DNA of 64,000 bases, taken from Prillingera fragicola. Lineage: Eukaryota > Basidiomycota > Tremellomycetes > Trichosporonales > Trichosporonaceae. Location of the stretch: assembly GCA_002335605.1 (NCBI GenBank), contig BEDY01000006.1, positions 806,001 to 870,000 of the forward strand, written 5' to 3'. The notes beneath the pieces are model-generated. The model made no database searches. It was given only the letters and a program-made list of their open reading frames with translations, and had not been told where the DNA came from. Positions 18,700-28,111 of the stretch are shown piece by piece; positions within the stretch are counted from its first letter, which is position 1; each line of letters starts with the position of its first letter. Position numbers and translations under genes: made by a program.

Positions 18700-19972
18700 T
18701 TACTCGACCTTGGTGTCCTTGAAGCTAGGACGCTGGGTCCAGGTGCTACACAAACGTCAGCCATACTCTCCGATCACAAAAAGGGGACTCACTCCCAGTA
18801 GCCAGCGACGACGGGGTCAACGGGCTCGGAGCCAATACGCTTCTGGAGGGCCTGGATAGTCTCACCAGAGACGGCGCCGGGCTTGCCCCCTGCGTCCGAG
18901 ACGATGCGCGCGAGCCAGGTGATGACGTGGACTGAATGTCAGATAGCCAGCACAACGGGGGGTCACATACAGTCTGCCTCTCCGGGCTCGTCGGCGCCGC
19001 CGAGGAACTTGCCGGGGGTCTTGCGGAGGAGGTGGGTGAGGTCGCCGCGGATAAAGTTGCCGGCGGCCTTCCAGCCGTCGTTGGCCTTCTGGTAGATGGC
19101 ATCGAGGGTGGCCTGCTGTTTGGTTGTCAGTGGGGGTCAAGGAAGTGAGCCTACGTCGGGGCTGCCGGTGTAGAGGTCGAGGAGCTGCTTGTTGCCCTTC
19201 TGCTTGGCCTCGAGGAACGCCTTGAACTCTTCGGGAGCGCTGGGGGCAAACCTAGTAACTGTCAGCTAGACCACTGGGGCTACGTACTTGTCAAGCGCCT
19301 TCTGGCGGCCACCGAGGAAGGCGGGGGGGACGCCCTTGCCCTTGGCGGCGCGGTCGGCGTCGTCGACGGGGAGCAAAAGGAGCTCGTTGGGGTCACCGAC
19401 GTGCGAGCTGTGGACCGTCTCGATAATCTTCTTGAGCTCGTGGTCAGTGTGCGCGTCCTTCTTGGGGGGGTTGGGGGCGCGCTTGATGATCTCACGCGTC
19501 ACGTTCTGAGTCGTCAGTACGGCATTGAACTGCAGCACGCACAATGGTCGACGTGTACTTGTGCGAGTCGTTGCCGTCGGTGACGAGGCTGGGGACGGTG
19601 CCATCCTTGTTGATCTGGGGCGTGAGCAACACTCCAACGCGCAGCAGCAGGAACAAACCTTGAGGTAGTCGGGGTTGAAGTTCTCACCCTTGCGCAGTCA
19701 GCACCTATCCCAGCAACAGGGGGAAGACGTACCTCGACAAGGTTGACGTTCTTGACCTCAATGTCACCGTCCTTGAAGCCACCCTCGGCGATGGCGAGCT
19801 TGGGGACGTGGCACCAGGCAGAGCCGTCAAACTGGTAGAGAACTGTACGGGTTGGGGGAAGGTTGGGGAAGGTCGAGTGAGCACGGGCGATAAGCAGAGG
19901 CAGGGAGGCTCGTATCAGCGACGGAGCAGTTACGACGGCTAGCACAGGATACTCACTGGTACGAGCGGACAT
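18700..19972 (-). CDS. Glutathione S-transferase-like protein
   Basis: Nine small exons (19972-19957, 19842-19733, 19688-19659, 19614-19543, 19505-19288, 19251-19155, 19112-18971, 18931-18793, 18745-18700) join to 289 residues. The N-terminal half begins ILYQFDGSAWCHVPKLAI, a thioredoxin-fold start with a WC pair where GST-like proteins bind glutathione, and continues with DGTVPSLVTDG (the cis-Pro segment). The C-terminal half is helical (FHVITWLARIVSDAGG). The last exon, read through a GTGAGT donor inside a Trp-Asp codon pair, gives a terminus DTWTQRPSFKDTKVE. Without that splice the frame would stop 15 codons earlier. This resembles a family of GST-like proteins common in basidiomycetes. 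Exon 1 is only 16 nt. The substrate is unknown. Confidence 0.8.
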
Positions 19973-20570
19973 TGTTAATGACTCAATGAGCTATAGTGTG
20001 TTGTGGAAGAGTAAGAGTAAATGAAGGGATGGGGTGCAATTCAATACCCAACATCCCCAATCAGACGTGGGAAGGGGACCTCCACCGCGACGACCAGATT
20101 AGCCACGAGCACGCATGTCCATCTCTGACGTCAGCCATCGTATTCTCAGGGTGTCCGGGGTTGAACACCGATCTACGACCTTGGGGCCGACTAACTGCAA
20201 AACTATATGATGCATAGCCATTCTGGAAACATGATACGATACATTGGGGGCGTGTCCCCGTGAATGAGTGTAGAGGTTGTAAACTGCCAAGGTCGGTTTG
20301 GGATTTGATGCAGAAGAAAACGGGCAAATAAAAATGATCGTCAGAGCTGGCTGGACGCGGATTGCTGGTCGTGATAACAGTTTTTCGTGTGTTGTAATGT
20401 CTCGCACGCAGTGCTGGATTCGTGAATGTTCGCGCAGCGAGAAATTAGAGTTCGAGAGTTTCGATGGAGCGCGCCCAGCGTCGCTTTTCTGTGTGTTGGA
20501 AAGATGGGGAGATTAGATCCGAGGAGGCGGCCCAATGTCGCTTTTCTGTGTGTTGGAAATATGGGGGAGA
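19973..20570. other. Intergenic between GST-like start and TRP-like gene 3' end
   Basis: About 600 bases holding the GST promoter and the terminator region of the TRP-like gene. The end near 20474-20570 contains a duplicated copy of the coding 3' end of the TRP-like gene. Otherwise no gene is supported. Confidence 0.45.
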
Positions 20571-20587
20571 TTAGATCCTAGGAGGGG
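20474..20587. repeat. 57/58-bp imperfect tandem duplication of the TRP-like gene 3' end
   Basis: Two head-to-tail units share CGCTTTTCTGTGTGTTGGAAA, then ATGGGG(G)AGATTAGATCC, then GAGGAGG or TAGGAGG. Unit 1 is at about 20474-20529 and unit 2 at about 20531-20587. Unit 2 contains the stop codon and last codons of the TRP-like gene (- strand); unit 1 lies just past the stop. The offset is 57 at one end and 58 at the other because of a single extra G. Confidence 0.85.
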
Positions 20588-23500
20588 AGCCGAGGGGCAC
20601 AAACAGGTCCTCGCCGTAGCCACTGGAGGCGAGCTGCTGAGGCTGCATGTGGTGCAGCGTGAGACTGGGGTTGGGGCTGGAGAGCGCCGAACCCCCCGGA
20701 CTGCGCCTGGAGACACGGAACGACGCTGCCTCGTCTGACGGCGTGGGGCTCGGTACCAAAGCCGCATGCGAGGCGATGGACGGCGCGTCAGACATCCGGT
20801 TGGCGGCACTGGGGCGATGACCCGGTCGGATGTCGCGGCGCACCCGGAAGCTTGGCTGCGTCGGCGGTGCCAACAAGGGTGTGGCAGAGTTGCCGCCGCC
20901 TCCGTCCGCTGACCGCGGGCCAGCAGACGTGGGCGGTCCCTTGCGGCGGACGTTGAACGACCGCGAACCGCCAGGCGCCGGCTGCTCTGGCGTCGGGTTT
21001 GCAACACCTGCGAGTGCGGCACCACTCTCGTTGACGGCAATGGTCTTGCGAGCATAGTTTTCGTCACGAGCGCGGTCAGTCATTGCAGACTTGCGCGAGA
21101 AGATGGCACGCCAGCCACGGGGTCTTGCCTCGGCGTCGCTGTTGGCTCTTCGGCGGCGGCCACTGGGTCCCGGCTCCTCGTCCGAGGCCGAGTCGTCGTC
21201 CTCTCCGGGCTCGGTCGCGCGGTTGAACCAGTTGGCCGAACCCCATGAGCGGCGCTTGGAGCCGCTGCGCCTCACGGGCTGCTCGTCCTCTGCCTCGACG
21301 GCAATGTTGTTGAGCGAGCGGCGCCTTGGTATCATGAGTGGCGGGGGACGGACACCGTTCTTGTCCGACCTGATAGCGCCGGGCACAGGTGGGTAGACGG
21401 GTGCGCCAGTGACAACAGGGTATGAACCGAGGCGGGGCGAAGTCGAGAGCGAGCGAATCGGGAGAGAGGTCATGGTCTCGCTGGGCGTATCGAGTTCTTC
21501 TATTATAGCAGCCGACGAGTGAGCACGCGAGTGACCAGAACGGTTGTACGGCCCATCGCCATGAGTGACACGAATGGCAGGAGGCTGGCTGCCCCAGCCC
21601 ATCTGGTGTTGGCGCGGGCTACTCAACGGCGTCGTCTTCTCGCTCGGCGAGGTAAGCGGAGCGGCATCGCCATAGTTGATCGGGCGCCAGGCGTCCATTA
21701 TTCCACCACGGTTCTCCTCAGAGATCGACAGCATGCTGCCTGCGTCGGACATGGAGCGGCGGCCAAACTGGTCAACCGACGGGTTCGTGACTGGAAAGTA
21801 TGAGCCACCGCGGGCGTTGGGGTTTGCCTCGACGAGACCCGGGTAGCCGGTGCGCTCGACACCCTGCGAGTGGCGGTCGAGCATCATCTGGGTGGTAAGG
21901 GAGCCGGCGACCGAGACGTTGCGCTGCAGCGCACGCGAGTCCATCTTGCGACGCTTGCGAGCCGCTGCCTTGCCTCCGCGGACGCCGTTGAAGCAGTCGA
22001 GGTCCATGATGGCGGCAAAGATGCCACCGTCGATCGGGTGCGTCGACTCGTCAAAGGGTGCGCGGCCAAACAGACGGATGAGACCCTCGACAATCTTGGT
22101 CAAGATCATGAGGAAGAAATAAACAAAGACAATCCCCTGGATGATGAGGATCACGTACGTGATCCACTGGTTTCCAGTGTCGTCAATGTTGATCTCCTTG
22201 CTGAGAATCATTGCCATGATGATCGAGGCGATGCGGGTAATGGCAAGGAAGACGACATGCGCTCCCATGCCAGCGCCTTGGCCCCAGGGGCTCCACGCGG
22301 TCGTGACGATGAACGTGGCAAGCTCGACCACGACGAGAATGATGGTCTGCGCGAGACCGCTCTTCTGCCCAGCAGCAACGACGATGCCCGAGACGACGCT
22401 GCCAATGATTGGCAGAGCGCGGTAGAGCTGCTTCTCCTGCTCGTAGACGTTGTAGACCGTGCCGAGAGACAGCAAGGTGCGCGCAGCGTCGTAGAGCTTG
22501 CCGGTAGGCGTGCGCGAGACCTTGTACATGACGCCGGCGGGGATGAGGACTGAGATGAAGACAAACGCGAGCGCGGCAAAGACCCGCGACACGATCGAGG
22601 CGTATGGCAGTGACAGCTGGTAGATTGAGAACACGGTGATGGGGAAATGGAACGTCAAGATGAGACGCAACAGGTTCCCGTATAGTGCAGCAACGTGGAA
22701 AGCTCCTGCCTCGCCCTTGGGGGAGAAACGCTTCCAGACACGGTGAATCTTTGACGGCGCCGTTGCGCGAGAGACGGGGCGGATAGGAGCCTGCGTTGCG
22801 GTGATGGGGAGCTGACTGAACTCGATGGAAGCGCGCCTAGCGTCAAACCACTCCTTGCCGGCGCTGTTTGAGTGCGAGTGGCCGCCCATCGAAGTGCTGG
22901 CAATGCTGTTGCGGTTGGCAGTCGGCTTGGTGGCGACCGGCTTGCGGCTCAGGTCGCTGCTGAACAGCTCGGTGAGACAGTGGGCGAGCCAGAGCACGAG
23001 ACTAACAAAGCAAATGCCTGCTGTGAGCATGAGGAACAGCGACAGGCAGGTGCCAAAGAGGTCCTGCGGGCGAAGTCCAACTATGCGTGCGAATGACTCC
23101 AGGCCGTTGGGCGTGTTGTCGAGGTCGAGCAGGCGGTGCGGCGCTGACGCATTCATGTACAGCGGGTACTTTGGGTCGTTTGTCATGTAGTCAAACTCGC
23201 TGGGGGACGTATAGTTGTGAGGGTAGACACTCGGATGCTTGTCGGAGACAATCGTAACGTTCCACACGAGATCTGCCCACGCACACTGCCCGACAATGGG
23301 ATAGAAGAACTGTGGCCAGTTGACAGCCAGCATGGCGAGCATGGTGACAAACTGGATGTGGTGCAGGATATCGCGCAGACCGGGGGTCACGAATCGCAAG
23401 ACTGCCGAGGAAACGCCAAGACGCTCGCCACTCAATCCACTGATCAACATTGTACCCCACTTGAGCATTGTTGCCTCGCGCTGCGGGGTTCCCGTGCGGT

Positions 23501-24227
23501 CTGCGCCGACGACCCAGCCTGCTGCAAAGCGTGCTGCCCATGTCGTGATCCAATATGCCATTGCTATGCCGGCTGGCAACCAGAGGAAGAGGCGGTACGG
23601 CCACGCCTCGTTGACATAAGGCGTGACGTGCACATTGACGCATACCAGGGTACGCGCGGGCTCATTTGCGTCGACCACATGAATCTGGGTGTTGACGGTC
23701 GCGAGCTCGTGAACGTTGTAGAGGGGGACTGAGACGTTGAGACCAAACGGTCCTGCCGGGAGGGGGCAGTATGTGACTCCAGGCTGGTACGGCTCGCTGA
23801 GTTTTGCTGGGAACAGCGAGTTGCACAGATAGTCTTTTGCGCCGTACTGCTGGATACCTGCGACAGTCGTAGTCGCAAATAGGGTGACTTGCATTCTGTC
23901 AGCAGACGACGACGACGGCAAGCGCCAAAACTCACCTAGCCTGTTGTTCTCGGTGTTGTACCCCGATAGATTCTTGGTGGTGTGTCCAAAAAGGTTTAGA
24001 CGCAGCACGTCGTTGCCTGCGCCATTCAACTGTAGCTGCTCCGACTCTTCGCCCGACATCATGGTCGCAAACACGCTGGTCACATTCAAGTGAGCGTCAC
24101 CTGGTGCGACGGGTGCGAACGAGTCGTCGCAGGCTGTGAACGTTGCGGCTAGGAGCGAGGCGCCGGCGGGCGGCGCAACGAGAGCGGCTGCTCCAACGAG
24201 CGCGCCGAGCAGCGATGAAGCGAGCAT
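20571..24227 (-). CDS. TRP/Flc-like membrane protein with N-terminal ML-like domain and long cytosolic tail
   Basis: Two exons (24227-23936, 23887-20571) join to 1202 residues. A signal peptide of about 22 residues (LLGALVGAAALVAPPAGA) is followed by an ML-like, Cys-containing lumenal domain to about residue 165. A block of roughly nine or ten membrane segments follows at about 180-700 (for example WPYRLFLWLPAGIAMAYW and LILTFHFPITVFSIYQLSL). This is the layout of fungal TRP-like/Flc and Pkd2-related proteins, implicated in calcium and FAD transport and wall integrity. The C-terminal 450 residues are Ser/Arg/Pro-rich, probably cytosolic, disordered and phosphorylated. The 48-nt intron is in frame and could be retained, adding 16 residues; its GTGAGT donor and CTGAC branch site favour removal. 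The stop lies within the 57-bp duplication. Confidence 0.85.
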   Translation of the reverse strand: MLASSLLGALVGAAALVAPPAGASLLAATFTACDDSFAPVAPGDAHLNVTSVFATMMSGEESEQLQLNGAGNDVLRLNLFGHTTKNLSGYNTENNRLGEFWRLPSSSSADRMQVTLFATTTVAGIQQYGAKDYLCNSLFPAKLSEPYQPGVTYCPLPAGPFGLNVSVPLYNVHELATVNTQIHVVDANEPARTLVCVNVHVTPYVNEAWPYRLFLWLPAGIAMAYWITTWAARFAAGWVVGADRTGTPQREATMLKWGTMLISGLSGERLGVSSAVLRFVTPGLRDILHHIQFVTMLAMLAVNWPQFFYPIVGQCAWADLVWNVTIVSDKHPSVYPHNYTSPSEFDYMTNDPKYPLYMNASAPHRLLDLDNTPNGLESFARIVGLRPQDLFGTCLSLFLMLTAGICFVSLVLWLAHCLTELFSSDLSRKPVATKPTANRNSIASTSMGGHSHSNSAGKEWFDARRASIEFSQLPITATQAPIRPVSRATAPSKIHRVWKRFSPKGEAGAFHVAALYGNLLRLILTFHFPITVFSIYQLSLPYASIVSRVFAALAFVFISVLIPAGVMYKVSRTPTGKLYDAARTLLSLGTVYNVYEQEKQLYRALPIIGSVVSGIVVAAGQKSGLAQTIILVVVELATFIVTTAWSPWGQGAGMGAHVVFLAITRIASIIMAMILSKEINIDDTGNQWITYVILIIQGIVFVYFFLMILTKIVEGLIRLFGRAPFDESTHPIDGGIFAAIMDLDCFNGVRGGKAAARKRRKMDSRALQRNVSVAGSLTTQMMLDRHSQGVERTGYPGLVEANPNARGGSYFPVTNPSVDQFGRRSMSDAGSMLSISEENRGGIMDAWRPINYGDAAPLTSPSEKTTPLSSPRQHQMGWGSQPPAIRVTHGDGPYNRSGHSRAHSSAAIIEELDTPSETMTSLPIRSLSTSPRLGSYPVVTGAPVYPPVPGAIRSDKNGVRPPPLMIPRRRSLNNIAVEAEDEQPVRRSGSKRRSWGSANWFNRATEPGEDDDSASDEEPGPSGRRRRANSDAEARPRGWRAIFSRKSAMTDRARDENYARKTIAVNESGAALAGVANPTPEQPAPGGSRSFNVRRKGPPTSAGPRSADGGGGNSATPLLAPPTQPSFRVRRDIRPGHRPSAANRMSDAPSIASHAALVPSPTPSDEAASFRVSRRSPGGSALSSPNPSLTLHHMQPQQLASSGYGEDLFVPLGSPPRI

Positions 24228-25292
24228 GGCTGGCGGGGAGGCGACGCTGCTTTTACGCTGCTGCTGCAGCTGGACGACTTGGAGAGTGTCGTCAACGACC
24301 GCCGGGGCTTTGGGAGCGACGACGGTTGCAGTGCTGCTAGCCTCTCCTAGGAGATTACTTTTTCAGCGATCGGAGGTGCAGTGGTCCGACCGTGCGTTGT
24401 GGTTCGGAGGGTAGTGGTAGGATGGAGACTGCGTGTCGGGTGCCAGACCCAGTTGAGCGGGGCGTAGCACGGTAAAGGTGCAGTATGTGTGTATGTATGT
24501 ATGAAATGCGAGAAAGATACAGGAGCAAGATGGCGAGATTGAGGAGAGGGCGAGCTGCAAGCGACCAGACGGATGGTAGCAGCGGTGACGAACGGAGGCG
24601 GTCAGGATCAGAGAATGACCGCCGGCTACTGCTAGAGTACAGTGCAGTAGTGGGTCTGCAGGGAGCAAGATGAGCAGAGCAAGGGGGCAGTGTGGGAAGA
24701 GAGGCAGAGAGGCGGAGCAGGGCTGACGGCGGCGGCGGCAGGGCGGCACAGGGACCACTCTGTACTGAACTCTGTACCTCGCTCTCTGTGCTCCGGCCAA
24801 ATGTCGTCACGATACTGTATAGTCTTTTGGCTCTCCTTTATGGTTGATGATACAAGAGGGGGTTTTCACCAAGAGCAATGTTTCTGAGACATTTACCATG
24901 CATGCATGTTTTGCTGCACGACCAACATTCACCTCGGCTACTTTCACAAAAGTGTGCTCCCTGCGTGCGTGCTCCTCTGCGCCCAGTCAACGGTCGCTTG
25001 TGGCACTGCAACCCAGAGTTTGTTAACAGCTTCCGGCCCAGTCCATGCCGCGGCAAGCCCGTCAGTCTCCCACGCCCAGAAATGGCTCGCTTGCCGTACA
25101 GATCTGTCCGTTGCCGGCAACCATGCATCAAGACCACATGCCGATTGCATCCCCAGCTCTAATGAGGCCAACAGCGCGCTTAAAAGGTACCCGTGCAAAC
25201 CAAAGCATCGTCTTGGGACGGTTAGGACGTCTCGCATTGTACCATGCGGGAGGTATGGACAAACTCTACATTGGCCAAGCCAGCCGTTCTTT
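24228..25292. other. Intergenic: leader/promoter of TRP-like gene and 3' flank of nucleoporin gene
   Basis: About 1.06 kb without a supported gene. On the TRP-like sense strand, 24228-24800 is CT-rich, as expected for a promoter and leader. A short GTAT microsatellite lies near 24486-24503 (TATGTGTGTATGTATGTATG). The 24850-25290 part shows no recognisable feature. Confidence 0.45.
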
Positions 25293-27644
25293 TCAAGCAC
25301 TCTTCATGGCTTCGACCTCGGCGTTCATGGCGGCCAAAAGCTTTTCGGCAATCTCCTTGTTCTTGACGCGCAAGAGGTATGGCTTCATCTTGCCTGCAAG
25401 ATCGAAACCGGGGAACCGGATGTTGTTGTTGCCCTCGAGAGCCGGAGCAAAAGTGTCGTTGATGGACATGTTCTGCGTTCCTGCGTCAGCATTCCAGTGC
25501 CTCGGCAGCAGAACAGCGTCAAACTTACCAGAAGCAACGTTCCCATTCCGTCGGCACGCATCAACAGGCGGCGCTTGTTGGTCGTCTTGTTGCGCTTCAA
25601 CTTGAACTGACCAAGACCCACGACAACATACTTGCCGTCCTCGAGCGAGTGCAACTTGCCACGCTGGTCAATTACCGCCTCCTCGTCCTCCTCACCCTCG
25701 CCAACAGCCTCCGCGAGGTTCTTTGATGGCTCTCCAGCGGCCTCGGCCTCGGCCTCCGCGGGCTCTGCAGCAGGGGCAGGGATAGATACTGCCGGTGTAG
25801 AGCTAGGTACCGCGTTGAAAGAGAAACTACCAGTCCCAGAGCTGGCAGAGGACCCGAACGCAAATGGCTTGGCTGCCGAAGCAGCGGGCGCGGCAGGGGT
25901 GGATGACGAGCCAAAGGAGAAAGGAGCAGCGGCAGCGGCAGGTGCGTCGCTGGTCGCGGGTGCAGAGCCGATGGAGAACCCAGAGCTAGAGTCGGCAGGC
26001 TTGGATGCGCCAAAGCCTGAACCAAAGCCACCAAATGCCGCCGGCTTGGGTGCGCTCGAGTCCTTGGCCGCGCCAAAGCTGAATCCTGCGCCACCCGACG
26101 ACGACGAGCTGCCGAATGCAAAGCCCTTGCTCGAGCTGGAGGCGGCTGGCGAGCTAGCGGCAGCGGCACCGCTCTTGGCTCCTCCAAAGGTAAGCTGAGG
26201 GGCAGTGCCGTCAGGACCAAACTTGCCAAGCTTGGCGGGTGGGTCAGACACAGGTGTGGTCGTCGACGAAGAGAAAGTCTTGCTCTCTGGAGTCGTCGCG
26301 TGCAACGGTCCGGAAGGAGCAAATGCAAAGAGGCCAGCCTTGGACTTGGCTGGGGTGGCAAAGCTGAAAGCAGGGGCGTCGGCCTTCTTGGCCTCTGCTT
26401 TGGACGAGGACTCGGCTTCGGCTGCCAAAGTGTCCGCAACGACCTCGTCAACAAAGGATGACGTCTTCTTGGCGGGTGCGGGCGCCGAAGCTGGTGCCGC
26501 CGCAGGAGTCGACGACGAGGGAGTGGCCGATGTGGCCCCTCCAAAGGCCGGGGCCTTGGAAGGGGCGGCGGCAGGTGCCGGGGCTGCACCGTTGGAGCGC
26601 TTCTCAGTAGTTGCATCCTGGTGAGGCTTCCATCCAGCCTTGGTTTCGGCTTCCTTCAAGTGGGCCTCGTACTGCTCGAGCAAGCCGGGAAGGACAGCAG
26701 TGAGGTCGAGGAACTCGTTGGCGTTGACAGTCTGGGAGACAAACGACAAGAAGGAGGTGTTCAGGCCACGGAGGGACGTGTAGTAGGAAACCTCTCCCTC
26801 AGGAGGAGGTGTGGACTGCGATGGTCCCGGACCGGACATGGAGCGAGAGATGGATGCCGCAGGCGCAGCAGGAGCCACAGCTTTTGAGAACATTCCGGGG
26901 ATGGGGGCGGGAGCAGCAGGAGTAGCCTTTGCGCCAAAGCTGAATCCAGAAAAGGCCTTTGGAGGCTCGGATGCCTTCGAAGCTGCAGGAGGCGCAGCCG
27001 CAGCAGGAGCCGCAGGAGCCGCAGGAGCCGCCGGCTTGGAACCAAAGCTGAATCCCGAGAAAGCCTTGGGCGGCTCGGCAGGGGTGGGAGCGGGAACAGA
27101 AGGAGTCGACTCTTTAGGAGCCTCAGGAGTGGATGCGGCAGCAGGCTTGCCAAAGGAGAAGCCACCGAAAGCTGGAGCGGCAGCAGGCTTCGCCGCGGGA
27201 GTCGCCGTTGGCGCCGGTGCCGAAGCCCCAGAGCCTCCAAAGCTTGAAGATGCTCCGTTACTAGCCCCAAAGCTGAATGCAGGTGCGGCAGACGAAGAGC
27301 CAAAGGAGAATCCGCCAGTAGCAGGCGCAGAAGGTGCTGCAGCGGCAGGTGCGGGCTGGCAAGTCAGAATTAATGTTGACGAGTTGGTTTAAAGATGCTC
27401 ACCTCGCCTAGGCCTTTACGCTTTGGCATGCCACGAATCCTGGTAGGTCAGCTTGCTGCAAAACCAGAATGTCACACGTACTTTCGCCCCTCGACGGGCT
27501 TAAGAGCTTCTGTGCGGACTCCGGGCTGGGTGCTGATTAGCATGATGAAACCTTGGGCGGTACACAAATACGCACGTCCTCTCCGCCCTCGTGGTCCGAG
27601 CCATCGTCCTTTGAGAGCTCCTTGTCAGCTCCACGCTTTCCCAT
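25293..27644 (-). CDS. NUP2: FG-repeat nucleoporin with Ran-binding domain (Nup2/Nup50 type)
   Basis: Five exons (27644-27576, 27525-27482, 27439-27403, 27355-25529, 25472-25293) join to 718 residues. The N terminus MGKRGADKELSKDD with following KRKGLGE resembles the importin-alpha-binding N-terminal motif of Nup50/Nup2. The middle, about residues 50-580, is Ala/Pro/Ser-rich with scattered FSFG and FGG repeats, which bind karyopherins. A helical patch (YYTSLRGLNTSFLSFVSQTV) lies near residue 220. The C-terminal 130 residues are a RanBP1-type domain: DGKYVVVGLGQFKLKRN, RLLMRADGMGTLLL and IRFPGFDLAGKMKPYLLRVK. Nup2 sits on the nuclear basket and speeds release of import cargo from importin alpha. 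The three-exon start was accepted because it splices in phase into a Nup50-like terminus. Confidence 0.88.
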
Positions 27645-28111
27645 GTTGGCTGCCTGTCGAGAGTGCGATGGGGTGTCCAAGCGAGGAGATGAGGAAGACA
27701 ACAGTTGGAGATTGTTGTCGAGGGGACAGAGGTTGATTGCAAGTGAACACAAAACGGACCAAATGGGTCATCTCACGTGGCACATTTGATTCCGTCCACC
27801 CACGCGCCCTGGCTGCACTGAACGGTGACGACAGTGCTGCGATTGCAGTCTGTCCTGTATCCACAACAATCACCTCGCCACCGCCGTCCTCGGCCCCCTT
27901 ACACAGCGAGGACACTAGACAATAACAAAAGAGAGCCTTGACACAGACAAGGACTGCGGCTTCATTCAGCGCGCATACGGACTGGAACAGTCCAGCGCAC
28001 CACCTTTGCAGCGCCTCGATTACCCCGCTCACTCTCAGACTAAGTACGCACCTAGAAGGCTGACGCCACCAGTCCATCACAATGCTTTGCTAACGCAACA
28101 CAGCAGTCAAA
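27645..28111. promoter_or_regulatory. Divergent intergenic region between nucleoporin and UBP2-like genes
   Basis: About 470 bases between divergent starts. A short tRNA-like or repeat feature was looked for and not found. A candidate leader splice acceptor (ACAACACAG style) lies just before 28112, so part may be transcribed leader of the deubiquitinase. Confidence 0.4.

Noticed and set aside
18790..18792. TGA stop directly after GYWE in the GST-like gene
   Set aside because: The TGA overlaps a GTGAGT donor; splicing to the acceptor at 18746 adds a plausible DTWTQRPSFKDTKVE end and keeps the total in phase.
23896..23935. 40-nt version of the TRP-like intron ending at CTGACAG
   Set aside because: It would shift the frame and destroy the ML-like domain; using the next AG gives a 48-nt intron that preserves it.
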